NCBI RefSeq assembly: GCF_000698125.1
Contig: NZ_BAXA01000003.1
Location: 124,001 to 188,000, forward strand
Reading direction: 5' to 3'
DNA length: 64,000 nt
Origin: Geomicrobium sp. JCM 19038
GTDB taxonomy: Bacteria; Bacillota; Bacilli; Bacillales; Marinococcaceae
Shown: positions 9,710 through 18,547 of the stretch, one piece after another
Layout of the letters: each line of letters starts with the position of its first letter
How positions within the stretch are numbered: the stretch's first letter is position 1
Notes under the pieces: generated by a model
Seen by the model: the letters and a program-made list of their open reading frames with translations, nothing else
Database searches by the model: none
Told to the model about the DNA's origin: nothing
Made by a program: the position numbers and the translations under genes

Positions 9710-10801
9710 ATGAAAGTATTATTAACTGGTGGAGGTACAGGCGGTCACATTTACCCTGCACTTGCCCTTGCAAATGAAATTAAACGTCAGTACCCAGACG
9801 CTCATTTCTTATATATAGGTACGTCCAATGGTTTAGAAGCAAACATCGTTCCAAACCACCCATTGCCGTTTGAAACAATTGAGATTAGTGGATTTAAGCG
9901 AAAGCTTTCCTTCGAAAATGTGAAAACGATTAAGCGCTTTTTAACGGGTACGAAACGAGCGAAATCATTGATTCGTTCGTTTCAACCAGATGTGGCGATT
10001 GGAACAGGTGGCTACGTTGCGGGTCCTGTGATGTATGCGGCAGCGAAGTTAAACGTTCCAACGATCATTCATGAACAAAACAGTGTTCCTGGGCTTACGA
10101 ATAAATTTTTAAGTCGATACGTCGATCGTGTCGCGACGTGTTTTGATGAAGCGACGAACTATTTTCCAAAAGAGAAGACGGTATACACTGGAAATCCAAG
10201 AGCCCAAGAAGCGTTGCGTGCAGACAACGTCGATTTACAAAATGAATATGGACTGGATGCGAATGTACCTACTGTATTGATTGTCGGAGGTAGTCGAGGC
10301 GCAAGACCGATTCATGAAGCGTTTTTGGAAGCACTTCCGCAGTTAAAAGACAAAATCTGTCAATTTCTCTATGTTACGGGCGACGTTCATTATGATAAAG
10401 TGAAAGAGCAACTAGAAACGATTGAGACGAATCAACACGTCGTGATTCGTCCATTTATTTCAGATATGCCGAGCGTTTTAAAAAGTGTCGACGCAATTGT
10501 TAGTCGTGCTGGTGCAACGACCCTCTCAGAAATTACAGCAATTGGGATTCCATCAATTCTGATTCCCAGTCCGTATGTAACAAACAACCATCAAGAACAC
10601 AATGCACGAGCGCTTGAAAAAGCAGGTGCAGCAATTGTTCGTAAAGAAAATGAATGGGGATCAGAACAGCTTGCTTCTGACTTACGCAACATTTTTGACG
10701 GAGAAACGCAAAGCAACATGAAGCTTGCTGCACAAAAAGCAGGAACACCTGATGCGAGTGATCGTTTTATCAAAGTCATCCAAACATTAATCAAAGAATA
10801 A
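9710..10801 (+). CDS. murG: MurG, lipid II synthase
   Basis: A membrane-associated GT-B glycosyltransferase that adds GlcNAc to lipid I to make lipid II. It has 363 residues from ATG 9710. An upstream in-frame TTG at 9692 is rejected because the canonical family start MKVLLTGGGTGGHIYPAL begins at the ATG and AGGTGGG lies just before it. The conserved HEQNSVPGLTN and the C-domain stretch SRAGATTLSEI followed by PYVTNNHQEHNA are visible. It lies 22 bases after spoVE and 26 before divIB and is probably in the same transcript. Confidence 0.95.
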   Translation: MKVLLTGGGTGGHIYPALALANEIKRQYPDAHFLYIGTSNGLEANIVPNHPLPFETIEISGFKRKLSFENVKTIKRFLTGTKRAKSLIRSFQPDVAIGTGGYVAGPVMYAAAKLNVPTIIHEQNSVPGLTNKFLSRYVDRVATCFDEATNYFPKEKTVYTGNPRAQEALRADNVDLQNEYGLDANVPTVLIVGGSRGARPIHEAFLEALPQLKDKICQFLYVTGDVHYDKVKEQLETIETNQHVVIRPFISDMPSVLKSVDAIVSRAGATTLSEITAIGIPSILIPSPYVTNNHQEHNARALEKAGAAIVRKENEWGSEQLASDLRNIFDGETQSNMKLAAQKAGTPDASDRFIKVIQTLIKE

Positions 10802-10827
10802 CAGCAGGACGGTAGGAGGACATTTCT

Positions 10828-11684
10828 ATGGCAGACAAACAAAATGTCGTCTCTGTGAGCGACCGAATACCAGCGTTAAAAGAACAGAGGAAAAAGCGAG
10901 CCAACCGCCGTCTCATTTTTTATTTAAGTATCTTCTTTATCCTTATTGGGATCGTCGTCTACTTTCAATCTCCTCTAAGTCATGTACAGCAAATCCAAGT
11001 TGAAGGAAATTACACTGGAGAAACTCGTGAGATTATTGATCAAAGTGCTCTCGTAAGTGGTGAGAGCATATGGTCACAATCGCTCAGTAGTGCAAAAGAG
11101 CGAGTTGAACAAATTCCATACATTGAAGAAGCGACAATTGAACGATCCTCCCGACAACATTACGAATTATTGTCCAAGAACGGGATCGTACGGCTTATTT
11201 GCATAGTAATGATCAATTTATTCCCGTCTATGGGAACGGTCAATTAATGGAAGAACAATCGCTCGACACCTATCCAAGTGATGCACCAATTATTTTTAAC
11301 TGGCAAAACGAAGAGCTGTTAGAAGCGTTTTTCGTTGAATTGGACAAGCTTGGTAGCGGAATGATCAATCACATATCGGAGATTCATCCGAGTGATGACG
11401 ATCCTACACTTCTTCGCTTATTCATGAATGATGGAATTGAAGTTGAAACGACGATTGAAAACTTCGCAAGCTACATGGCGCCTTATCCAACGGTTGCAAG
11501 GCAAATCTCAGAGCCTTCGGACGGAATTTTACACATGAAAATGAGCCCTTACTTTGAAGCGTTTAATCCTGAAGAGTATGCCGGGGAGATTCATGAAGAG
11601 CACATTGATACGGGTGATGGTGGGCTAGAAACTGAGGAAGATTCAGTTACAGAAGAGCCCATTGAAGAAGGAGAAAATAACTGA
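10828..11684 (+). CDS. divIB: DivIB (FtsQ-like) divisome protein (one frameshift)
   Basis: A bitopic division protein that stabilises FtsL and DivIC. ATG 10828 follows GTAGGAGG. It has a short basic cytoplasmic N-terminus (KEQRKKRANRR), one membrane helix (residues about 29-47), then a POTRA-like domain starting near VQQIQVEGN. The frame breaks at 11147-11148. One extra C converts the shifted text into ATIERSLPTTLRIIVQERDRTAYLH, continuous with the second part. The reconstructed length is about 285 residues with an acidic C-terminal tail. Confidence 0.9.
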
Positions 11685-11693
11685 TCTAATGGA

Positions 11694-11717
11694 CACAGTT
11701 CCCATTTGGGAACTGTG
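11694..11717 (+). terminator. Terminator hairpin after divIB
   Basis: A perfect 10-bp stem CACAGTTCCC / GGGAACTGTG with loop ATTT lies just after the divIB stop. The following GCTTTCG is only weakly T-rich. It separates the mur/spoV transcript from ftsAZ. Confidence 0.65.
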
Positions 11718-11812
11718 GCTTTCGTGCTAGCGTTTATCTAGAGCGTTTTTCGCTTTCCTCCTTATCAATTCTAGTGTAGACTTGTACATAGTAATTCTTT
11801 TTCACAACTGAT

Positions 11813-11842
11813 AAAGGATTTTCACATCCCCGAATCGAATTA
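11813..11842 (+). promoter_or_regulatory. Sigma-H type promoter upstream of ftsAZ
   Basis: AAAGGATTT (11813-11821), 12 bases, then ATCGAATTA (11834-11842). This fits the sigma-H consensus RNAGGAWWW-N11/12-RNNGAATWW at every defined position. In B. subtilis one ftsAZ promoter is sigma-H dependent and supports polar septation in sporulation. The distance to the ftsA start is about 90 bases. Confidence 0.7.
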
Positions 11843-11934
11843 AAGAAGAACGGTAGTCATTTTATTTCGGTTCATTACTAAGAAGAAATGTAATAGAAAC
11901 GAAGCCGTTTCATTACAAGTAGGAGGTACCGTTC

Positions 11935-13220
11935 ATGGACAACAACACAATTTATGTCAGTCTTGATATTGGTACAGCCGAGGTACGTGTCATGATCGGG
12001 GAAATGTCAGCAGGAATGTTGAACATTATTGGAGTAGGCAATGCAGCTTCTACTGGAATTAAAAAAGGTGCAGTCGTTGACATAGATGCCACTGTAAATG
12101 CAATTCGAGAAGCCGTCGATAAAGCAGAGCGAATGGTAGGGATGTCAATTAAACAAGTGGTTGTCGGCATTAACGGAAACCACATTGATCTCCATCAAAC
12201 ACACGGAATCGTAGCTGTATCAAGTCCAAACAAAGAAATTACAGCAGAAGATATTGATCGCGTTACCGATGCAGCTTCAGTCGTGAGCATTCCTCACGAT
12301 CGTGAAATTGTTGATATCGTACCTTACAATACATCGTTGATGGGTATGACGGGATTACAGATCCAACTGGGATGATCGGAGTTCGTTTGGAAATGGAAGG
12401 GTTATTGGTCACAGGATCAAAAACCGTTTTACATAACTTACTTCGATGCGTTGAAAAAGCAAACCTTGAAATTACAGACATCTTCTTGCAGCCACTTGCT
12501 GCAGGTGAAATTGCTGTATCAAGCGATGAAAGAATGCTCGGTGTTGCACTCGTAGACATTGGTGGTGGCCAAACGACCATTTCTTATTTTAAGAACGGTG
12601 GTTTGCACTCAACGTACGTGATGCCAATTGGCGGATCACACGTCACCAATGATTTATCTGTTGGGTTGCGCACGACAATGACACAAGCTGAACAATTGAA
12701 AACGGAACACGGTCATGCATTTATTGATGACAGTAGTGATGAAGTCACTACGACAATTACGCCGATGGGTCAAGGTAGTGGCGAAGAATATTCTCAACGA
12801 GATCTTGCTCACATCATTGAGCCTCGTATGGAAGAAATCTTCGAACTCGTAAACGAAACGTTAGACGCAGAAGGTGATATTCCTGGAGGAGTCGTACTCA
12901 CAGGTGGTGGAGTGATGCTTCCTGGCACACTCGAGCTTGCTCGTGATGTACTCGGTCGAAACGTCCGGATGGCGATTCCAGATTATATCGGTGTCAGAGA
13001 ACCACGGTATACAAATGCAGTTGGACTCATTGAATTTGCTCACAAGCATGTTAAAATGCATAATAAAGAGATGGTCGCTGCGACAACTGAATCCGCACAA
13101 CCAAAAGTAGAACAAAATCGCAAATCAAGACATTCTGCGAATGAACTAGAAGAATCGAATGAAGATAGCCCTGGCGTAAAAAAACGCGTACGTAACTTCT
13201 TTAAAGTGTTTTTTGAATAG
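11935..13220 (+). CDS. ftsA: FtsA, actin-like divisome protein (one frameshift)
   Basis: Links FtsZ filaments to the membrane. ATG 11935 follows GTAGGAGGT. The ATP-binding actin fold is visible as VSLDIGTAEVRVMIGE near the N-terminus, LVDIGGGQTTISY in the middle and GVVLTGGGVMLPG near the end. The last residues (VKKRVRNFFKVFFE) form an amphipathic membrane-targeting helix. The frame breaks at 12330; one extra T restores VPYNYIVDGYDGITDPTGM. The reconstructed length is about 428 residues. The gene is 34 bases upstream of ftsZ, as usual. Confidence 0.94.
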
Positions 13221-13254
13221 GACAGGCACATTTGACTGATGAGGGGGACCTGAG

Positions 13255-14406
13255 ATGCTAGAGTTTGAAATGGACATGGACCAACTCGCCCAAATTAAAG
13301 TTATTGGGGTCGGAGGCGGCGGTTCCAACGCGGTAAATCGAATGATTGAAAACGGTCTACAAGGCGTAGAATTTATTGCTGTAAATACAGATGCTCAAGC
13401 ATTGCAATTATCACAAGCTGAAACGAAACTACAACTAGGTGGAAAGTTGACGCGTGGTTTAGGTGCAGGAGCGAACCCAGAGATTGGGAAGAAAGCAGCT
13501 GAAGAAAGCAAAGAGCAGCTCGAAGAATGTTTAACAGGTGCTGATATGGTATTTATCACCGCTGGAATGGGTGGAGGTACTGGAACAGGAGCTGCACCAG
13601 TAATCGCAGAAGTTGCTAAAGAAATCGGCGCGCTAACGGTAGGTGTCGTAACTCGGCCATTTTCTTTTGAAGGAAAGAAACGTTCGACTCATGCAAAGGA
13701 CGGAATTGAAGCACTCAAGGAAAAAGTCGATACACTAATCGTCATTCCAAACGATCGCTTGCTTGAGATTGTTGACAAGAACACGCCAATGCTTGAAGCA
13801 TTCCGTGAAGCAGATAACGTTCTTCGTCAAGGTGTACAAGGGATCTCGGATTTAATTGCTACTCCTGGTTTAATCAACCTTGACTTTGCCGACGTGAAGA
13901 CAGTCATGAGTGAAAAAGGTTCAGCACTTATGGGTATTGGTATTGCAACCGGTGAGAATCGTGCAGCAGAAGCGGCCAAAAAGGCCATATCAAGCCCACT
14001 CCTTGAAACGTCTGTAGATGGAGCGCAAGGGGTGCTCATGAACATTACAGGTGGTTCGAACTTAAGCTTGTTTGAAGTTCATGAAGCAGCGGAGATTGTC
14101 TCCGATGCCTCGGATCCAGAAGTAAACATGATTTTCGGTTCCGTAATCAATGAAAATCTGAAAGAAGAAATCGTCGTAACGGTTATCGCGACTGGTTTTG
14201 ATGACGTTGCTGATAAGAAAGCGAAACAACAAAAAGTTCGCGGTTCATCAATGCCACGCCAACAAGCATCACGTGAAGAAGTGGAGCCGACGCGCGAGCA
14301 ACGGCAACAACCGGTTTACGAGGAGCCGCCACAACCAGAGCCACAACAAGAAGACGAATCGATCGATGTACCAGCGTTTCTACGCAATCGTCGAAGAAGA
14401 AGATAA
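13255..14406 (+). CDS. ftsZ: FtsZ, tubulin-like division GTPase
   Basis: Polymerises into the Z-ring at the division site. It is 383 residues and intact. Present are the N-terminal [14 protein letters not shown], the tubulin signature [11 protein letters not shown], and the T7-loop region with NLDFADV. A Q/E/P-rich variable linker occupies about residues 318-370. The C-terminal peptide [13 protein letters not shown] is the docking site for FtsA and SepF and carries a more basic end than usual. ATG 13255 follows GAGGGGG. Confidence 0.97.
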   Translation: MLEFEMDMDQLAQIKVIGVGGGGSNAVNRMIENGLQGVEFIAVNTDAQALQLSQAETKLQLGGKLTRGLGAGANPEIGKKAAEESKEQLEECLTGADMVFITAGMGGGTGTGAAPVIAEVAKEIGALTVGVVTRPFSFEGKKRSTHAKDGIEALKEKVDTLIVIPNDRLLEIVDKNTPMLEAFREADNVLRQGVQGISDLIATPGLINLDFADVKTVMSEKGSALMGIGIATGENRAAEAAKKAISSPLLETSVDGAQGVLMNITGGSNLSLFEVHEAAEIVSDASDPEVNMIFGSVINENLKEEIVVTVIATGFDDVADKKAKQQKVRGSSMPRQQASREEVEPTREQRQQPVYEEPPQPEPQQEDESIDVPAFLRNRRRRR

Positions 14407-14410
14407 GAAA

Positions 14411-14442
14411 TAAGAGTCCAATTATTGGACTCTTATTTTTTT
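14411..14442 (+). terminator. Rho-independent terminator after ftsZ
   Basis: An 11-bp perfect stem TAAGAGTCCAA / TTGGACTCTTA with loop TTA, followed by a run of seven T. It ends the ftsAZ transcript. Confidence 0.9.
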
Positions 14443-14451
14443 ATGTTTGCA

Positions 14452-14514
14452 TTGTCGAATGGTGAAATCGTGATTAATCAGACGTTCCTTACAACGTCGC
14501 CGTGGATTTCGACA
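14452..14514 (+). promoter_or_regulatory. Two Spo0A boxes upstream of spoIIGA
   Basis: TTGTCGAA (14452-14459) and, in the opposite orientation, TTTCGACA (14507-14514) both contain the 7-bp 0A-box core TGTCGAA. They lie about 145 and 90 bases before the predicted start of transcription. Spo0A~P activation of the spoIIG operon is established in B. subtilis. Confidence 0.6.
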
Positions 14515-14562
14515 CATTTATACGTAAACGTGTAAAAAGAGTAAGAGACATGCTCTGAGAAA

Positions 14563-14595
14563 ATGACATACTTCGAAATCGATTCTCTCTATACT
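14563..14595 (+). promoter_or_regulatory. spoIIG-type promoter with 21-bp spacer
   Basis: ATGACA (14563-14568) and TATACT (14590-14595) are separated by 21 bases. An over-long spacer is a known feature of the Spo0A-activated sigma-A promoter of spoIIG. A third partial 0A-like core, TTCGAAA, sits inside the spacer. The interval from here back to ftsZ holds no gene. Confidence 0.55.
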
Positions 14596-14646
14596 AGTAA
14601 TCAAGGAAAAACAGAAACCGTCTAGAGAGGAGGGAGTGGGCGTTCA

Positions 14647-15551
14647 TTGACCTTATACATAGATGTCATCTATGGATTAAATACGGTCGTTACTGCTAGT
14701 CTCCTTTACATGACTGGCAAATGGCAAGGATATGAATTCTCTCTTTTCAGAGTATTGTTTGTTGCACTCATTACGAGCTTACCGCTATTTCTATGGTTAA
14801 CCGACTACGGTGCAATGTTATTGCATCCAGTGAGCCAAGTAATCGTTTGTATCTGTACTGTATACCTTGCTTTTGGTTTTAAGCGATTCGCGCGGTTCAT
14901 TAAAACGACGTTTACGTTTTATGTCATTTCATTGTTATCTGGCGGGGCCGTTATTGCGATGACGTGGTTTTGGCAATCATCACAGTTACTACACACGTGG
15001 AAACAGACGTCAAGCTGGGCTACGTTAGATCATATGCACGGGCTGCTCGTCTTATCCACATTACCCGTTGTGATTCTCTTAACGCAAATTACAAAACACT
15101 CACTAAAAGAAGAGAAACGCAATGAAAATAAAATCATAAACGTTCGCATTCAAATGGACGGTAACGTTGAATCCGTTTATGCAAAAGCACTCATCGACAC
15201 CGGAAACCACTTGAAAGATCCCATTACGAGAAAGCCAGTAATGGTCGCGACTCTTTCCGTTCTTGAATCTGTTTTAACGAATGAATCACTCGAAAGCTTC
15301 TCAACATGGTTGAGCGCTGAAGGTACAAAAGGAGAAAATCCTTGGAATGAAAATGTTCGAATTATCCCATATCAAGCGATCGGCAAAGAACACGGATTTT
15401 TATTTGCGATCCAAGCAGCAGAAATTGAAATGGTAAGTGGTGACTCGTCTCACATTTTAAATCGAGCATTGATCGCATTTGAAACCCGTGCCGTATCATC
15501 AGAAGATCGTTTTCAATGCATCATCCACCTGAAATGGTGCCAGCTGAATAA
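14647..15551 (+). CDS. spoIIGA: SpoIIGA, pro-sigma-E processing protease (one frameshift)
   Basis: A mother-cell membrane aspartic protease that cleaves the pro-sequence of sigma-E. The TTG start at 14647 follows GAGGAGGGAG. The first half contains five hydrophobic helices. The second half carries the aspartic protease motif [12 protein letters not shown]. The frame breaks at 15528-15529; one extra C gives a short natural end (IIHPEMVPAE) and stop TAA at 15549-15551. Without it the frame would run into sigE. The restored stop leaves the sigE ribosome site free. The reconstructed length is about 301 residues. Confidence 0.92.
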
Positions 15552-15574
15552 AGCCGAACGGAGGGGGATTTACA

Positions 15575-16297
15575 TTGTGGAAGAAATCAAAGATGAAACT
15601 TACGATTCATTGGTATAAGCTACTCCAAAAACTAGGCATTAAACCCGACGAAGTGTACTACATCGGCGGTAGCGAAGCGTTGCCTCCACCTCTTAGCAAA
15701 GAAGAAGAAGCAGAGCTTCTAGAAAAGCTTCCAAACGGAGACCCTGAAGTACGCAGTCGACTCATTGAACGGAACTTACGCCTTGTCGTCTACATCGCTC
15801 GGAAGTTCGAAAACACCGGCATTAATATTGAAGATTTGATTAGCATAGGAACGATTGGCCTTATTAAAGCTGTGAACACATTTAATCCCGAGAAAAAGAT
15901 CAAACTAGCAACATACGCATCGCGGTGTATCGAAAATGAGATTCTCATGTATTTGCGACGCAACAACAAAACCCGTTCTGAAATTTCTTTTGATGAACCG
16001 TTAAATGTTGATTGGGACGGCAATGAATTGTTATTATCCGATGTTATGGGAACCGAGGAAGATATCATTACACGAGACCTTGAAGATAAAGTAGATAAAT
16101 CATTATTGCGCCGCGCATTAACGACACTCAATCCCCGTGAAAAACAAATTATGGAACTGCGATTTGGACTTGCGGGTACGAAAGAGAAGACACAAAAAGA
16201 CGTCGCAGATATGTTAGGAATTTCTCAATCTTATATTTCAAGACTGGAAAAACGAATTATTCGCCGCCTAAGAAAAGAATTTAATAAAATGGTTTAA
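15575..16297 (+). CDS. sigE: Sigma-E precursor, early mother-cell sigma factor
   Basis: A 240-residue sigma-70 family factor. The TTG start at 15575 follows CGGAGGGGG with ideal spacing. The amphipathic pro-sequence (about residues 1-28, [15 protein letters not shown]) precedes DEVYYIGG, where SpoIIGA cleaves. Region 2 ([48 protein letters not shown]) and the region 4 helix-turn-helix ([22 protein letters not shown]) are nearly identical to family members. It forms an operon with spoIIGA. There is no strong terminator before sigG, so read-through is likely. Confidence 0.97.
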   Translation: MWKKSKMKLTIHWYKLLQKLGIKPDEVYYIGGSEALPPPLSKEEEAELLEKLPNGDPEVRSRLIERNLRLVVYIARKFENTGINIEDLISIGTIGLIKAVNTFNPEKKIKLATYASRCIENEILMYLRRNNKTRSEISFDEPLNVDWDGNELLLSDVMGTEEDIITRDLEDKVDKSLLRRALTTLNPREKQIMELRFGLAGTKEKTQKDVADMLGISQSYISRLEKRIIRRLRKEFNKMV

Positions 16298-16371
16298 TGA
16301 AAAAGCGAAGGATTACCGCCATTTTTATACCATTTATTGTCTATCTAAAAGATAAAACGAAAAGATTGATC

Positions 16372-16400
16372 GCATAAAAAGTCCTCCCGCGGACATACTG
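16372..16400 (+). promoter_or_regulatory. Forespore (sigma-F/sigma-G) promoter of sigG
   Basis: GCATA (16372-16376), a 17-base gap, then CATACTG (16394-16400) preceded by GG. The -35 and -10 fit the sigma-G consensus and nearly fit sigma-F (GG-N-R-A-N-A). Transcription would start near 16407. In B. subtilis sigG is transcribed first by sigma-F and then by sigma-G. Confidence 0.65.
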
Positions 16401-16449
16401 AACGTGAGCAGGAAGAACGAACCGTTCACTGCGATGACGCCGTGGGAGG
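16383..16449 (+). promoter_or_regulatory. Long-range stem that can mask the sigG ribosome site
   Basis: CCTCCCGCGG (16383-16392) pairs with CCGTGGGAGG (16440-16449) over 10 bp with one G-T wobble. The 3' arm contains the sigG Shine-Dalgarno GGGAGG. The 5' arm lies between the -35 and -10 of the forespore promoter, so only transcripts reading through from sigE can form the stem. Confidence 0.6.
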
Positions 16450-16457
16450 GAACATAT

Positions 16458-17240
16458 GTGACACGCAACAAAGTTGAGATCTGCGGAGTTGATACGTCTA
16501 AATTACCTGTACTTAAAAACGATGAAATGCGTATCCTTTTCCAAAAGCTCCAATCCGGAGAAGAATCTGCACGAGAAACACTCGTAAACGGAAATTTACG
16601 ACTCGTACTTAGCGTCATTCAACGTTTTAACAACCGTGGCGAATATGTCGACGATCTATTCCAAGTCGGCTGCATAGGACTGATGAAATCCATCGATAAT
16701 TTCGACTTAGGCCACAACGTCAAGTTTTCAACGTACGCCGTCCCGATGATTATCGGAGAAATCCGCCGCTACTTACGCGACAACAATCCGATTCGCGTTT
16801 CGCGTTCATTACGTGACACCGCGTACAAAGCATTACAAGTCAGAGACCGACTCATGGCAGAAAAAGACCGCACGACCGAACCGACCGTACTGGAAATAGC
16901 AAAAGAATTAGACCTACCAAAAGAAGAAGTCGTCTACGCATTAGACGCCATTCAAGACCCCGTCTCATTATTCGAGCCAATCTACAATGATGGTGGCGAC
17001 CCAATCTACGTCCTCGACCAAATTAGCGACGAAAAAGAAAAAGACTCCACATGGGTCGAGCACATTGCCATCCAAGAAGCAATGATCCGTCTAAACGAAC
17101 GGGAAAAGAAAATACTAGACATGCGCTTTTTCCAAGGGAAAACACAAATGGAAGTCGCCGAAGAAATCGGCATATCCCAAGCCCAAGTATCCCGACTCGA
17201 AAAAGCCGCAATTCAAGAAATGAATAAACACACCCGATAA
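16458..17240 (+). CDS. sigG: Sigma-G, late forespore sigma factor
   Basis: A 260-residue sigma-70 family factor active in the forespore after engulfment. The GTG start at 16458 follows GGGAGGG by 7 bases and gives the conserved N-terminus TRNKVEICGVDTSKLP; longer in-frame starts upstream lack a ribosome site and fall in the promoter. Region 2 (NLRLVLSVIQRFNNRGEY, VKFSTYAVPMIIGEIRRYLR) and the region 4 helix-turn-helix (TQMEVAEEIGISQAQVSRLEK) are intact. The GTG start and masked ribosome site suggest controlled translation. Position after sigE is as in B. subtilis. Confidence 0.97.
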   Translation: MTRNKVEICGVDTSKLPVLKNDEMRILFQKLQSGEESARETLVNGNLRLVLSVIQRFNNRGEYVDDLFQVGCIGLMKSIDNFDLGHNVKFSTYAVPMIIGEIRRYLRDNNPIRVSRSLRDTAYKALQVRDRLMAEKDRTTEPTVLEIAKELDLPKEEVVYALDAIQDPVSLFEPIYNDGGDPIYVLDQISDEKEKDSTWVEHIAIQEAMIRLNEREKKILDMRFFQGKTQMEVAEEIGISQAQVSRLEKAAIQEMNKHTR

Positions 17241-17252
17241 ATGTGTGAGCCG

Positions 17253-17282
17253 AACCCACCGCGAAAATGCGGTGGGTTTTTT
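17253..17282 (+). terminator. Rho-independent terminator after sigG
   Basis: A 10-bp stem AACCCACCGC / GCGGTGGGTT with loop GAAAAT, running into a T-rich end (GGTTTTTTGG). It closes the spoIIG-sigG transcript. Confidence 0.88.
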
Positions 17283-17297
17283 GGTGGTGGTGGGGTG

Positions 17298-17420
17298 GTG
17301 TAGCTAGTGGATGCGAGAGTGTAGCAAGCGGATGCGAGGGTGTAGCAAGCGGATGCGAGGGTGTAGCAAGCGGATGCGAGAGTGTAGCAAGGGGATAGCG
17401 AGGGTGTAGTAAGCGGGGGC
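17298..17420. repeat. Tandem array of a 21-bp unit
   Basis: About five and a half copies of GTGTAGCAAGCGGATGCGAGG lie head to tail. Units at 17319-17339 and 17340-17360 are identical. 17298-17318 and 17361-17381 differ by a few bases. 17382-17403 is 22 bp, and a last copy is degraded. The array sits between the sigG terminator and the 3' end of the convergent NERD gene. No gene was seen here. The function is unknown. Confidence 0.85.
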
Positions 17421-17478
17421 GCTACTCACTGTAGCTAGAAAACGATATAATGTATTGCATACTGAAATTAATATGCAG

Positions 17479-18432
17479 TCATTTTTGTTCCCATGGTAAT
17501 ATCAATCGATAACAGGTTTTATTATTTGTATAGCGGGTGTAATGAGACATTTTTTGTAATGATCGTAGCATTGTATGTCGATCTTGTATGCTTAAAAATT
17601 GCCTGGCTTCTTTGTTTGTGCAATAGTGATTGATGAGTAGGGCATAATCAACAAGCCCCGCTTGAATATTTTCATAAGAATAAGTCTGACATTTTTTACA
17701 ATAGAAGCGTATGTGATTAGACGCTCGTTCCACTGGAATATAATTACATTGCGTACAAGGGACGCCGAGACGTAAGTTGGCATACGTAAGATTATAATCA
17801 TGCAATAAATTTCGCCACTTTGGTCGATGATTTGTGTTTATGAGTGATGTCATTTTGGCTATTTTGCCATTACCTGTCATTGGATCATGAACGTTGGATA
17901 AAAGTTTTGGAATAGCTTCTGCACGAATTACATAGCGTTGAATTTCTTCTTGCAGTCTAGGGGGATAAGAAAGTTCGGTGTAAGGAGAGGTTAAAACGAC
18001 ATAAGGACGAATGGTGATCGAGGTTGTAATGCGCTGTTGATGGAGGAACGTTTGAAATAACCGTTCGTGGCGTTTGACCTGATGAATCGGATTGTTTAAC
18101 GTTTCGGTTTCATTACCAGATGTTTTTGTGACGGTTTCATCGTCGTGAAAATGAATGTGTCCTTTCATCTGTTTCGTATCAAAAAGATAAACGGTGTCAG
18201 ATGTGAGTACGATGAGGTCGAGTTGAAAGTAATACGGTTCGTAACTGGGGAGTCGTTTGTTGTGGAGCACTTGCCAATGAGGGAGTTGAATGGCGTTTAG
18301 AAGATTGTAGAGTTGTGTTTCACCATTTAAACCAGCTTTAAATTTTTCAATGTCAGAATGTAGAGCGGGTACGTAATCGAAGCAGCGTTTTTCTAGTGCT
18401 TGCAGTTGAAGCAATGTTTCATTAATAAGCAA
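17479..18432 (-). CDS. NERD-domain protein with C-terminal zinc ribbon
   Basis: A 317-residue protein. The chosen start is TTG at 18432, because AGGAGGTG lies 5 bases before it; the frame stays open further upstream, but no ribosome site is seen there. A nuclease-related (NERD) domain starts near KAGLNGETQLYNLL and contains the family's Gly-Glu and the central FQLDLIVLTSDTVYLFDTKQMKG, which resembles the D-x-Q/K core of restriction-endonuclease-like folds. A C-terminal Cys-x2-Cys...Cys-x2-Cys pattern (CTQC and CKKC) suggests a zinc ribbon. The biological role of such proteins is not established. It occupies the place of ylmA-ylmB and is on the opposite strand from its neighbours, so it is probably an accessory gene. 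Confidence 0.75.
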   Translation of the reverse strand: MLINETLLQLQALEKRCFDYVPALHSDIEKFKAGLNGETQLYNLLNAIQLPHWQVLHNKRLPSYEPYYFQLDLIVLTSDTVYLFDTKQMKGHIHFHDDETVTKTSGNETETLNNPIHQVKRHERLFQTFLHQQRITTSITIRPYVVLTSPYTELSYPPRLQEEIQRYVIRAEAIPKLLSNVHDPMTGNGKIAKMTSLINTNHRPKWRNLLHDYNLTYANLRLGVPCTQCNYIPVERASNHIRFYCKKCQTYSYENIQAGLVDYALLINHYCTNKEARQFLSIQDRHTMLRSLQKMSHYTRYTNNKTCYRLILPWEQK

Positions 18433-18483
18433 TATGACACCTCCTGTTGGAGTAATTCGACATCTAGCTGAAAACCCCTCTTT

Positions 18484-18547
18484 AATTTCACGTACCGGAA
18501 ATAAGGCCCTGTTCAACCCATGATCAACAATCGAAATTTCACGTACC
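18484..18547. repeat. Pair of 13-bp direct repeats upstream of the NERD gene
   Basis: AATTTCACGTACC occurs at 18484-18496 and again at 18535-18547, 51 bases apart, in the gap between the divergent NERD gene and ylmC. It could be a binding site pair, or a chance coding-like repeat if the NERD protein starts further upstream. Confidence 0.5.

Noticed and set aside
16404-16457. Longer sigG protein starting at ATG 16404 or nearby
   Set aside because: It would start within a few bases of the predicted transcription start with no ribosome site; GTG 16458 gives the conserved N-terminus.
17267-17399. Short plus-strand frame translating the tandem repeat as VASGCEG units
   Set aside because: Its only ATG lies inside the sigG terminator loop and there is no ribosome site; about 43 codons of pure repeat are not credible as a gene.
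17298-17420. Repeat array as a CRISPR
   Set aside because: Units are directly adjacent with no unique spacers and no cas genes are present.
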